Origin: Rhodobacteraceae bacterium IMCC1335
GTDB taxonomy: Bacteria; Pseudomonadota; Alphaproteobacteria; Rhodobacterales; Rhodobacteraceae
Length of the DNA: 64,000 nt
Assembly (NCBI GenBank): GCA_039640495.1
Contig: CP046864.1
Span: 2,046,001-2,110,000 of the forward strand
Reading direction: 5' to 3'
The notes beneath the pieces are model-generated. The model was not told the origin of the DNA, searched no databases, and saw nothing but the letters and a program-made list of their open reading frames with translations. This document shows, piece by piece, positions 24,215-32,651 of this stretch. Made by a program: the position numbers and the translations under genes. Position 1 is the stretch's first letter. The number at the start of each line of letters is the position of its first letter.

Positions 24215-26354
24215 CACGAAGATCCCGAGCGTACAGGCAGGTGTTGAACCCAGCTTGCAAAAAGCGCTTTTGGCCCTGTTGAAAATACAGTCCGTTGACG
24301 TGGATGCAGAAGGCTTGATTGAGGGCCTGCCTCTCGTAGAGGGCGTATTATCTGAGAGCCTAATGGACCGCGCGTTACACCGCATAGGCTATGAAGCGGT
24401 TTGGATCGATCAGAAAAAAATATCCGATCTGGTCTACCCGTGCTGCATCACTGTCGCATCCAGCGGGTACCTTGTATTGCTGGGCAGGGACGGGGGCACC
24501 CTTCAAATTCTCGACCCAACGCAAGCCAAAGCCTATCGAAGTGCGCCGCTTGATGCGATCCAGAGCATATATGCCACGCGTGCCTTTCAGGTCTTGCCCA
24601 GCACCGACCTGCTTTTGGAAAAGCACTCAACTGTTAATGCAAAGAAGCATTGGTTTTGGGGCAGGCTCCTCCTTCAACGTAGAAGCCTTTTTGAGGTCAT
24701 CCTTGCGTCCTTGTTCGCAAATGTCCTTGCCGTAGTTACTTCACTGTTCGCATTACAGGTCTATGATCGGGTCATCCCCGGTCAGGCTGAAGCAACCCTT
24801 TGGGTGCTAGCAAGCGGTGTTGGTCTGGCTATTCTCTTTGAAGCCATACTTCGCGTCTCACGGGCTAGGCTAGTAGATCAGGTTGGAAAAGAGGCAGAAA
24901 TAGAGATCACCAGCGATATCTTCACCCGATTGGTTGGGATGAAACTCGACAAGCGTCCTGCCCCCCCCGGAACGATTGCCTACATGGCCCGGGAGTTTTC
25001 TGCTGTAAAAGAATTCTTCACCAACGCCGCAGTCGGGGTCGTGGCAGACCTTCCATTTGCGATCATATTCCTTTTGCTAATCTACGGTATTGCAGGGAAC
25101 GTCGTCTGGATTATCGTCTTGGGAGGGGTTCTTATTATTCTTCCCAACATTGCTGTTCAGGGTCAAATGGCACAGCTTTCCAAAGAGTCGCTGGGCGGTA
25201 TGTCGTCAGCATCCCGATTGCTGACCGAAGTATCCTATGGCCTTGAAGCGGTCAAAATTAACCGGTTTGAGTCTCAATTACAGCGACAATGGGAGGAGAT
25301 TATTGCCCTCAACGCAATCAAAACAACAGAGCAACGCTCCTTACGGGCATTTTTGACTTATTGGGCTACAGGCGTGCAACAAGCAACGTATGTATTTGCC
25401 GTTATTGCGTGCGTCTATATGGTTTTTGCTGGGGAGCTATCAACGGGAGCTATTATCGCCATCGGTATTTTGACCACCAGGACGCTTTCGCCAATATCGC
25501 AATTGTCACAAACCCTCTCAAGCTGGCAAAATATGAAGACAGCCCTTTCTGCTCTCGACGCAATTATGGCTTCTGATCAAGAACGCAGCCCAGAGAGGTC
25601 CTATATTAGACGCCCGAAGCTACAAGGACTGCTCACCTTGCAGAAAGTCAGGTTTGCACACCCTGGAACGAAGACGATGGCTCTGGATATTGGCCAGTTG
25701 CATATCAAAGCTGGAAAACGTCTGGCCCTGCTTGGGGCTAATGGGTCCGGGAAGTCAACGCTACTGCGTTTAGCCGCGGGCTTATATCAACCGTCAGAGG
25801 GCGAAATACTCATCGATGGAGTGGATATGCGTCAGGTCGATCCTGGTGACCTGCGGCGCAACATTGGATATCTGCCACAAGAAATACAGATGTTTAGGGG
25901 CAGTCTTAGAGAAAACCTTTCCTCTGGCACGCAGAAACGTTCTGATGAGGATCTTCTTGAAGCTCTCACCTTTGGTGGCTTGGGAGAATTTGTCAGACAC
26001 CACCCTGAAGGTCTTGACTTGCAAATTCCGGATGGAGGCGGAGGCTTGTCAATAGGTCAAAAACAAAGCATCGGACTTGCGCGTCTCTATCTGCAGGATC
26101 CTTCTATTATTTTACTTGATGAGCCGACGTCCGCACTGGACCAAAACCTTGAAAGCACGCTTGTTTCACGGATTGGGAAATGGATAGGTCCTCGAACCTG
26201 CATAGTTGCAACACATAGACCACATATCCTATCGGAAATGACACATGTAGCGGTTCTTCAACAAGGCCGATTATACCTTGAAGGCGAGCGTGACGATATC
26301 CTGAAGAAGCTAATGACACCTCCTCCGGCATTAAATGTGGCAGGTAAGACGTGA
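24201..26354 (+). CDS. LapB-like type I secretion ABC exporter
   Basis: A 717-aa inner-membrane ABC transporter that should energise export of the giant adhesin. About 1-125 is a C39-like domain without the catalytic Cys (substrate docking, no leader cleavage). Transmembrane helices span about 150-430 (RSLFEVILASLFANVLAVVT, YDRVIPGQAEATLWVLASG). The nucleotide-binding domain has Walker A GANGSGKST near 513, Q-loop YLPQEI, signature LSIGQKQ near 616 (variant of LSGGQ) and IILLDEPTSALD near 639. ATG 24201 is preferred over the adjacent TTG. A run of eight C bases at 24961-24968 falls inside the coding sequence. Confidence 0.93.
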   Translation: MKVTNTKIPSVQAGVEPSLQKALLALLKIQSVDVDAEGLIEGLPLVEGVLSESLMDRALHRIGYEAVWIDQKKISDLVYPCCITVASSGYLVLLGRDGGTLQILDPTQAKAYRSAPLDAIQSIYATRAFQVLPSTDLLLEKHSTVNAKKHWFWGRLLLQRRSLFEVILASLFANVLAVVTSLFALQVYDRVIPGQAEATLWVLASGVGLAILFEAILRVSRARLVDQVGKEAEIEITSDIFTRLVGMKLDKRPAPPGTIAYMAREFSAVKEFFTNAAVGVVADLPFAIIFLLLIYGIAGNVVWIIVLGGVLIILPNIAVQGQMAQLSKESLGGMSSASRLLTEVSYGLEAVKINRFESQLQRQWEEIIALNAIKTTEQRSLRAFLTYWATGVQQATYVFAVIACVYMVFAGELSTGAIIAIGILTTRTLSPISQLSQTLSSWQNMKTALSALDAIMASDQERSPERSYIRRPKLQGLLTLQKVRFAHPGTKTMALDIGQLHIKAGKRLALLGANGSGKSTLLRLAAGLYQPSEGEILIDGVDMRQVDPGDLRRNIGYLPQEIQMFRGSLRENLSSGTQKRSDEDLLEALTFGGLGEFVRHHPEGLDLQIPDGGGGLSIGQKQSIGLARLYLQDPSIILLDEPTSALDQNLESTLVSRIGKWIGPRTCIVATHRPHILSEMTHVAVLQQGRLYLEGERDDILKKLMTPPPALNVAGKT
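24961..24968 (+). repeat. C8 homopolymer in the exporter gene
   Basis: Eight consecutive C bases within codons for Ala-Pro-Pro (about residues 254-256), in frame in this sequence. Tracts of this kind can slip during replication and switch a gene off and on. Confidence 0.7.
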
Positions 26355-27532
26355 GGCTCGGGCGAAAAATAAATAGTCGTGTATCAGAAGGTAAGGCTAA
26401 AAAGAGCCGTCATAGGATCTGGCTGATTACTCTGATTGTTGCCGTCTTTGTGGTATGGTCTGCCTTTGCCCCACTCGATGAAATCGTGCGAGGTATTGGA
26501 AAAGTTGTTCCGACGATGAAAAATCAAGTCATCCAGAATCTGGAGGGCGGAATTTTTACCGAGTTGTTTGTGACGGAAGGCGACGTCGTTGAGGCTGGAC
26601 AACTCGTTGTGAAAATGGATGCGACGCGCTTTCAAAGTGCTTATCAGGAGTTACAGGATCAAAGTTGGGCCCTGATACTACGCCTGGCAAGGCTTCGCGC
26701 AGAAGGTGACTTATCAAACGACTTCATCCCCGACGAGGAGCTATTGCGGTTGGCTCCTGAGCATGCTGAATCTGAGGTTCAGCTTTTTCAAGCACGCCGT
26801 TCTGAGCTGCAGGCTAAGATGCGGGATCTACAGGAAGCCATTGATTTGAAGACGCAAGAGGTCGACATAATGCGGCCGATGGTAGAACGGTCTGCCGTGC
26901 CACAAATCGATCTCGTTCGAGCGGAGCAGGCCGCGGTCGATGTGAGGAGCCGCTTGTCGGCGACACAGAATGAGTTTGAAACCGCGCGGTCGCAAGAGTA
27001 TTCGGAAGTTCTGGGAAACCTGCGTCGGACAGCAGAGCAAGCCCGTAGCCGTGAAGATCAGTTATTCCGAACTGATGTGCGATCTCCTATTCGCGGAATC
27101 GTAAATAAAGTTCTCGCGACAACAATTGGCGGTGTCGCTCAACCCGGCGATCCTTTGTTGGAAGTCATCTCCCTCGAGGATAACCTCAGAGTAGAAGGAC
27201 GTATCAATCCGCGTGACATTGGCTTTGTCTATGTTGGGATGCCCGCGACGATCAAGCTCACGGCTTTTGACTTCTCCATCTATGGAACGCTTAAAGGGCG
27301 TGTCATCCACGTTGGCGCTGACACAGTAACCGATGAACAACAAAGAGAGCCACGTCCTTATTACGAGGTCTTTATCCAGCTTAAGGCCACAGTATTGGAG
27401 GGTCCTTCTGGCCAAGTCGAAATCCGACCTGGTATGCAGGCACAAATCGAACTTGATTCTGGTCAAAAGACGGTCTTACAATTCATTTTGAAACCATTGT
27501 TCAAAACGACAGAGGCTCTGTCAGAGCGTTGA
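26351..27532 (+). CDS. HlyD/LapC-like membrane fusion protein of type I secretion
   Basis: A 393-aa periplasmic adaptor linking the ABC exporter to the outer-membrane channel. It has a short cytoplasmic N-terminus, one transmembrane helix (about 23-42, IWLITLIVAVFVVWSAFAPL), a biotinyl-lipoyl segment (QVIQNLEGGIFTELFVTEGD, VEAGQLVVKMD), long coiled-coil hairpin (about 95-225), a second lipoyl half (RSPIRGIVNKVLATTIGGV) and a C-terminal RPYYEVFIQL/ GMQAQIEL region typical of HlyD. The GTG start overlaps the exporter stop (GTGA). Last gene of the avd-secretion operon. Confidence 0.94.
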   Translation: MRLGRKINSRVSEGKAKKSRHRIWLITLIVAVFVVWSAFAPLDEIVRGIGKVVPTMKNQVIQNLEGGIFTELFVTEGDVVEAGQLVVKMDATRFQSAYQELQDQSWALILRLARLRAEGDLSNDFIPDEELLRLAPEHAESEVQLFQARRSELQAKMRDLQEAIDLKTQEVDIMRPMVERSAVPQIDLVRAEQAAVDVRSRLSATQNEFETARSQEYSEVLGNLRRTAEQARSREDQLFRTDVRSPIRGIVNKVLATTIGGVAQPGDPLLEVISLEDNLRVEGRINPRDIGFVYVGMPATIKLTAFDFSIYGTLKGRVIHVGADTVTDEQQREPRPYYEVFIQLKATVLEGPSGQVEIRPGMQAQIELDSGQKTVLQFILKPLFKTTEALSER

Positions 27533-27853
27533 AACGAGAGGTGGCCGCAGGATTTTTGACCTCACACGTCCTGGAGCGCGTCGAGGTTGACGAATATACG
27601 TAAGCGGTGTCTGGGGATCACGTTGATTCCAGGTTGTGAGAACGGCAATGCAAAAGTGAGCCACGGAAGTGGCGAATAGCTACATCGAGTGAACCTATGT
27701 CGTTCCACCTCTTGGACACATCTTGTCACACATTTGGTCCACATTGGCACACATTAAGGGATAGGTCGTGTATTGACAGACAACTTTACTGATGTGACTA
27801 ATATTTCAAGCGGTTTAAAAGTTCTGAAAATTCATTTTACTAGGATAATAGAT
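27533..27853. other. Noncoding gap between adaptor and cyclase genes
   Basis: About 320 bp. Its main content is one copy of an 82-bp direct repeat (27698-27779) that recurs beyond the cyclase gene. TTGACAG at the repeat's 3' edge could serve as a -35 box for the cyclase, but I see no convincing -10 at the right distance. No gene is supported. Confidence 0.5.
27698..27779 (+). repeat. 82-bp direct repeat, copy 1 (left of cyclase)
   Basis: Matches 29975-30056 with 4 mismatches by hand alignment. It contains TGTCACACATTTGGTCCACA and ends in TTGACAG. The two copies flank the cyclase gene exactly, so the gene sits on a 2.3 kb unit bounded by direct repeats. Confidence 0.88.
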
Positions 27854-29806
27854 ATGAAAATTTCATTAAGGATAATCATTCTCTTAGGGTTTTTGCTCAT
27901 CTTGACACCAGCTCTATTACTTCTGTCTTACACTGATTACTCCAAAGCGAAGACGGCTCTGGAAAACAATTTCAACTTCATGATTGATCAAACTGCAGAG
28001 AATGTGACAGGCGCTTACGACTTGGTTGAAGTCGGATTTCGGATTTTGTCACTGAGTTTGGAAAATCAAATGCTTAGTGCCTTTGAGCCTTTTAAGGCTG
28101 CATATTTTGAGGTTAATGGTGAGGTTTCTAAAATTGATTTAGCTGAACTAAAAGAAGAGTTGGGCGATGAAGTTGATTTGTATATAATAGACGAACATGG
28201 TGTCATCATCCACACAACATTTGAAAAGGATTTAAATCTAGATTTCTCAAAAGTTGCACCAGGCTTCAACAAAAAACTCCAAGAAATAAGAATGGAAAGT
28301 CGATATCAGGGTGATCGTATCTCAAATGAGACCGTTACTGGTAATGTTCGCAAATATGCCTACTGGGGCACTCCTGACAAAAAGTATATTCTAGAAATTG
28401 GTATAAAATCATCTCAATTTGAGGGACCATTAAAGTATCTTGATTTATTGAAAATTTCTAGTGACTTCGAACAATTTAATCCAGATCTCAAGTCAGTTAT
28501 CATTTTTAGTGGAAATGGAAAAGTAGCGAATAAACCTGATTTTGTTGTTACAAAGGATCAAGAAAGTAACATTGTAGATGTTTATAAAAGTGGCGAGCGG
28601 CTTGATATTGATATGGTAGCAGCTTCTGAAAAATGGATTTATGTTAAAACTGATATTGACGAAGCAGATGGTAGTGCTTCTCAAGGAGATAAAGTAATTG
28701 AGCTCGTTTTTGACACGTCTACACTAAAAAATCAGCTTAGCGAGCTAGCTTTAAACCAGGCCTCAATCACTGTCTTCTTCATCGTTGCTGGTGGAATAAT
28801 GTCGCTGATTTTGGCCAATAGAATTTCAAGACCAATTACTGCCATTACAGAAGCTGTCGGAGTGATTTCTAAGGGTAAATTGAATATTGAAATCAAAAAA
28901 CAAGAAAGCTCGAAGGAACTATCGGATCTGTCTTCAGGAATCTCACAAATGAAAGATAGCATCAAAGACAGAATTAACGATATTCAAATCATTAATTCTT
29001 CATATGAGCGATTTGTTCCTAAGGAATTTCTGACTCTCTTGGAAAAAAAATCAATAATGGATGTAAGCATTGGCGATAGTACTTCATTAAAGATGTCCGT
29101 TTTATTTTCTGATATGCGGGACTTTACTTCTATTTCCGAAAACATGTCACCAAAAGAAAACTTTGATTTCTTGAATAATTATTTGGACTCAATGACACCA
29201 GCCATCAACAAAAATAACGGCTTTATCGACAAATATATTGGTGACGCAGTGATGGCTCTTTTCCCTACTTCCGCAGAAGACTCTGTAAAAGCAGCATTGG
29301 AAATGAACAAAGAATTAAGAAATTTTAATTCGGTTAGGACTGCAGGTGGTAGAGAAACAGTCGATATGGGGGTAGGTATTCATATTGGACAATTAGTTCT
29401 TGGTACCATTGGCAGAGAGACGAGGATGGAAACTACAGTCATAAGCGACACTGTTAACGCTTCTGCTAGATTGGAAAGTCTAAACAAAACTTACGGAACA
29501 AATGTTTTGATTTCAGGGGATGTGCGAAATGAACTTTCCACTGAAACACAGAAAAGCTGCAGGTTAGTGGACAGGACACAAGTTAAAGGTAAATCAGAAT
29601 TTTTGGATGTTTACGAAGTATTGTCTTCAGACGATACAGAAGTTTTAGAGGCACAATTTTCATCAATCAAAACGCTAGAACAAGTAGTAACGAACTTTCT
29701 GGATGGTGATAAAAAAGCGGCTGGTGCAGAATTTTCAAAAATAAAAAATCTGACTTCTTTAGATCCTGTAATTTCATACTGGGACAAGCGCTTAAAGATA
29801 GGATGA
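27854..29806 (+). CDS. Membrane-bound class III nucleotidyl (adenylate/guanylate) cyclase
   Basis: A 650-aa sensor cyclase that should make cAMP (or cGMP) in response to an external signal. TM1 is at about 5-26, a periplasmic double-Cache-like sensor at about 30-300 (YIIDEHGVIIHTTFEKD), and TM2 at about 305-325. A HAMP domain follows (ANRISRPITAITEAVG), then the cyclase domain with FSDMRDFTSIS (metal Asp420), DKYIGDAVMALF (second metal Asp) and GIHIGQLVLGTIG plus DTVNASARLESLN. ATG 27854 is chosen over an upstream TTG because AGGAT precedes it and it puts TM1 at the N-terminus. AT-rich like the hybrid kinase, unlike the secretion operon. Confidence 0.92.
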   Translation: MKISLRIIILLGFLLILTPALLLLSYTDYSKAKTALENNFNFMIDQTAENVTGAYDLVEVGFRILSLSLENQMLSAFEPFKAAYFEVNGEVSKIDLAELKEELGDEVDLYIIDEHGVIIHTTFEKDLNLDFSKVAPGFNKKLQEIRMESRYQGDRISNETVTGNVRKYAYWGTPDKKYILEIGIKSSQFEGPLKYLDLLKISSDFEQFNPDLKSVIIFSGNGKVANKPDFVVTKDQESNIVDVYKSGERLDIDMVAASEKWIYVKTDIDEADGSASQGDKVIELVFDTSTLKNQLSELALNQASITVFFIVAGGIMSLILANRISRPITAITEAVGVISKGKLNIEIKKQESSKELSDLSSGISQMKDSIKDRINDIQIINSSYERFVPKEFLTLLEKKSIMDVSIGDSTSLKMSVLFSDMRDFTSISENMSPKENFDFLNNYLDSMTPAINKNNGFIDKYIGDAVMALFPTSAEDSVKAALEMNKELRNFNSVRTAGGRETVDMGVGIHIGQLVLGTIGRETRMETTVISDTVNASARLESLNKTYGTNVLISGDVRNELSTETQKSCRLVDRTQVKGKSEFLDVYEVLSSDDTEVLEAQFSSIKTLEQVVTNFLDGDKKAAGAEFSKIKNLTSLDPVISYWDKRLKIG

Positions 29807-30128
29807 CATCGCATTACATCTTATCATCTTAGTATCGCCTTTCTGGAGCCGAAACTTCTAGGAATTAAATTTGGAAGAAGGAGAAGACTTCCCTAATTAA
29901 AATCAAATTTTGTACCAAATTTTTTTTGCAGTGGGCCGTAGCGTTTACATAAATGAAATACTCTCTGGTTTTTCTGTCGTCCCACCTCTTGGACACATCT
30001 TGTCACACATTTGGTCCACATTGGCACACATCAAGAGATAGGTCGTGTGTTGACAGGCTGTCCTCACCGTGTGAATCTATATGCAGGAATTGACGTAAGT
30101 GTCTGACAATGAATACGAAGCGAATTAG
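29807..30128. other. Noncoding gap after the cyclase
   Basis: AT-rich sequence followed by the second 82-bp repeat (29975-30056) and about 70 bp of unassigned sequence leading into a tRNA-Leu-like fragment. No gene or clear terminator seen. Confidence 0.45.
29975..30056 (+). repeat. 82-bp direct repeat, copy 2 (right of cyclase)
   Basis: Second copy of the repeat at 27698-27779. The direct orientation means recombination between copies would delete the cyclase gene. Confidence 0.88.
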
Positions 30129-30186
30129 AGCTTCAGGTGCTAGTGTCTGTATGGACGTGGAGGTTCGAGTCCTCTCCTGGGCACCA
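30129..30186 (+). other. tRNA-Leu 3'-half fragment (attachment-site relic)
   Basis: The segment runs from an anticodon-loop-like TTCAGGT (anticodon CAG) through a long variable arm to GGAGGTTCGAGTCCTC (T arm) and CCTGGGCACCA (acceptor 3' strand with CCA). The 5' half is absent, so it is not a working tRNA. A 3' tRNA piece of this extent is what remains at one end of an element that integrated into a tRNA gene. The IS3-type OrfB frame is broken at its edge. Confidence 0.72.
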
Positions 30187-30850
30187 AAATTCTAGCCCAT
30201 TTTCCCAAGGGCTGCCCGGATAGATTTGCATTGGTTTGATCCCAACCTTCTTCAGCCAGTCCTGTAGATGCGTGGCAATAAACTCGGGTCCGTTGTCAGA
30301 GCGAATAAACTCTGGCTTACCATGTTTAATCAGCAGCGGGTGCAATGTCTCCAAAACGTCGTTCGCATTCATTTTGGACCGCACTGCCACGCAGAGCGCT
30401 TCACGGGTATATTCATCTAGAACCGTGAACATTTTATAGCTGTGCCCATTGCTAAGCTTATCGTGCACAAAGTCGATCGCCCAAATATGGTTGGGATGTG
30501 TGGGCCGCAACCTGATGATGGAGCTGTCTTTATGATAAAGCCGTTTGCGCTTCTTGTGCCGGCGCGGCAGCTGCAAACCTTCTTCGTTCCATAAGCGCTC
30601 GATCCTCTTGTGGTTAACACGCCAGCCTTCCATGCGCAGCAGGGCGGTGACTTTCCTATAGCCATACCACCCATATTGCTTGGCCAGCCGGATCATCGCC
30701 AAGCGTAGTTCGGTATCATCTACTGGTTTGGCTTGATAGCGCAGACTTGAGCGGGCTACATCCAGAACAGCGCAAGCACGCCGCTCAGAAATATCCAGCT
30801 TTTGACGCGTATGAATAACAGCCTGACGAAGCTGAGCCCGCGTCAGGCCC
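30133..30850 (-). pseudogene. IS3-family transposase OrfB, C-terminally truncated
   Basis: The integrase core is visible: IWAIDFVHDKL (first Asp), FIRSDNGPEFIA (second Asp) and SPWENG, just before the catalytic Glu. The IS3 frame then changes to unrelated residues read from the tRNA-Leu fragment, so the third catalytic residue is missing. Upstream, the frame continues to overlap the end of orfA, as expected for a -1 frameshift OrfAB fusion. Not expected to be active. Confidence 0.82.
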
Positions 30851-31185
30851 GCGGCTTTAGATGATCAAGGCTCTCCTTCAGGATCAATTTGTCTAACTGC
30901 AAGTCAGCGACGATCTTCTTCAAGCGCTCGTTTTCTTTCTTGAGCAATTTCATCTCCGAAACCTGCGAACGAGAAAGGCCTCCAAACTTCTTACGCCAGT
31001 AATAATAACTCTTATCTGAAATCCCAGCTTTGCGACACGCACTCACAACGTCCAAACCATCGTGCAAATGAACATCAATCTCGCGCAATAACTTCAACAC
31101 ATCTTCATCAGAATAACGCTTTCGAGCCATGTTTCCTTACTCCCTTTGCCAAAATATACTGGCACAGTTCTAGGGGGCTAAGACA
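30187..31185 (-). mobile_element. IS3-family insertion sequence, truncated at its right (orfB) end
   Basis: Contains orfA and most of orfB on the minus strand. The left terminal end reads TGTCTTAGCCCCCTAG on the minus strand and finishes at about 31185. The orfB end is missing: its sequence stops at the tRNA-Leu fragment. It is inserted directly inside another IS3-type transposase, because that reading frame (LLSDNGSCY) resumes at 31187. Confidence 0.75.
30843..31130 (-). CDS. IS3-family transposase OrfA
   Basis: A 95-aa DNA-binding subunit with a helix-turn-helix (VSACRKAGISDKSYYYWRKK) and a C-terminal leucine-zipper-like stretch (LLKKENERLKKIVADLQLDK). Start and stop are intact. It overlaps the truncated orfB, which would be read by programmed frameshifting. 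Confidence 0.88.
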   Translation of the reverse strand: MARKRYSDEDVLKLLREIDVHLHDGLDVVSACRKAGISDKSYYYWRKKFGGLSRSQVSEMKLLKKENERLKKIVADLQLDKLILKESLDHLKPRA

Positions 31186-31186
31186 C

Positions 31187-31554
31187 GCCTGCTCAGTGAC
31201 AACGGATCATGTTACATCTCGGGTGAACTGGCTGAATGGATGCAAAAGCAGGAGATGGAGCACATTCGTGGCGCTCCTTTCCATCCGCAAACGCAAGGCA
31301 AGATCGAACGCTGGCACCAGACCATGAAGAACCGCATTCTCTTGGAAAACTACTACCTGCCAGGTGATCTGGAGCAGCAGATCGGTGTCTTTGTCGATCA
31401 CTACAACAACCACCATTATCACGAGAGCCTGAACAACGTCACTCCGGCAGACGTCTACTTCGGACGTGACAAAGACATTCTCAGAGAAAGGGAAAAAATC
31501 AAGAAACAGACAATCCAATATCGCCGCTTGCAACATCAAAGGCAGGCTGCATAA
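31187..31554 (+). pseudogene. IS3-family transposase fragment, right bracket
   Basis: About 122 C-terminal residues from LLSDNGSCYISGELAEW through GAPFHPQTQGKIERWHQTMK to the end, homologous to the left remnant at 12413-12763 but on the opposite strand. The 5' part was cut off by insertion of the IS3 copy at 30187-31185. Both remnants point away from the adhesin locus. Confidence 0.88.
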
Positions 31555-31571
31555 TTAACCCTAAAGATGAG

Positions 31572-31626
31572 CCAGAGCCTCCTAAGCTCAAACCACTCTG
31601 ATGTCCCATTTTATATGACGACGGAC
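31572..31626 (+). repeat. 55-bp inverted end, right (IS3 remnant)
   Basis: Matches the reverse complement of 12341-12395 at 50 of 55 bases. Marks the outer end of the right-hand IS3 remnant, and with the left copy bounds a 19.3 kb composite-like segment. Confidence 0.8.
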
Positions 31627-31803
31627 ACCAGTCACCACAAAAGTGTTCACGTGGATCAGACAATTTGCTAACGTAGTAGCATAAATACTATCGAGTAAAA
31701 TGAGTTAAAGTGTCTGACGATTTTTTGACTTAACTACAGCATTCCAATCGCGAGGATAGACAACCTTCAGGTTCTGTTTAGCTGATTCAAAGATATTATT
31801 GCG

Positions 31804-32601
31804 TCAGAGCTTTAAGGCAATAAATGTAAAAAATGGTAAAAAACCATACAGTTTCTTTTCTTTGACCCGATGATCATATTCAGCCACGAGCGCTTCCCCC
31901 AGCTGAGGGCTTATATCTTGGCCATCAGTCATTGCCTTAGCTGCAACTTCCACCCACATCCGCATCCCATCGCCCATGACCACTCTGCTTGCCATATCAA
32001 ATTTATCAACTGCAAAACCTGCTGAAGAACACAAAGGCCCTATTTTTTTCAATAAATTTGGGTCAGTAACATGGCTTCTGACAAAATACGAAGATGCTAA
32101 TGCGAGTGGGTCTTCCAACGAAGACGATAAAGTGGCCTTTGAAAAATCAGCGTCACATATCACTAGTTTACCACCATTTCCTAAGACCCGATATGCTTCT
32201 GCAATTAATTTACTTGGATCAATCACATGCGAAAGCACAGTATGCATAATTACGCTCTCTGCTCCTCCGTCGTTTAGAGGAATCCTGTCACCATCAAAAA
32301 CCTGAAACTCAAGATTGTTAAGGTCGCCAGATTGGTTACGAGCTATATCGATGTAATTGGATGACGGATCGAAGCCTATCACTTGAGTTCCCTTAGCATG
32401 CTTTGCGATGCGCCGGGTAATAGCTCCTGGTCCACAACCAATCTCAACAGTTGGTCTATCAGTCGTAAACTCAAGTTCAATTAGGTAATCATTTACAATC
32501 TTTTCCATTACAGGTTCGGATTGCCGTATCTCCATGGTTTTTGCTGTAGCTTCAGCAAATTCGATACCCGCGCTGTCAACATCGTGAAAGGGATCGCTCA
32601 T
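31804..32601 (-). CDS. SAM-dependent class I methyltransferase
   Basis: A 265-aa soluble methyltransferase. Motif I VEIGCGPGAITRRIA (about 52-66) binds SAM, followed by VIGFDPS (motif II acidic region), GDRIPLNDGGAE (motif III) and a post-motif segment EAYRVLGNGGKLVICDADF. The fold resembles the UbiE/arsenite or small-molecule methyltransferase group. The substrate cannot be told. It lies 51 bp after the small membrane protein gene on the same strand, suggesting a two-gene operon. Confidence 0.87.
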   Translation of the reverse strand: MSDPFHDVDSAGIEFAEATAKTMEIRQSEPVMEKIVNDYLIELEFTTDRPTVEIGCGPGAITRRIAKHAKGTQVIGFDPSSNYIDIARNQSGDLNNLEFQVFDGDRIPLNDGGAESVIMHTVLSHVIDPSKLIAEAYRVLGNGGKLVICDADFSKATLSSSLEDPLALASSYFVRSHVTDPNLLKKIGPLCSSAGFAVDKFDMASRVVMGDGMRMWVEVAAKAMTDGQDISPQLGEALVAEYDHRVKEKKLYGFLPFFTFIALKL

Positions 32602-32651
32602 TGTTACCTCTTCATTTTAATTTAGGTTGGGCCTACAGCCCAACCGGCTCA

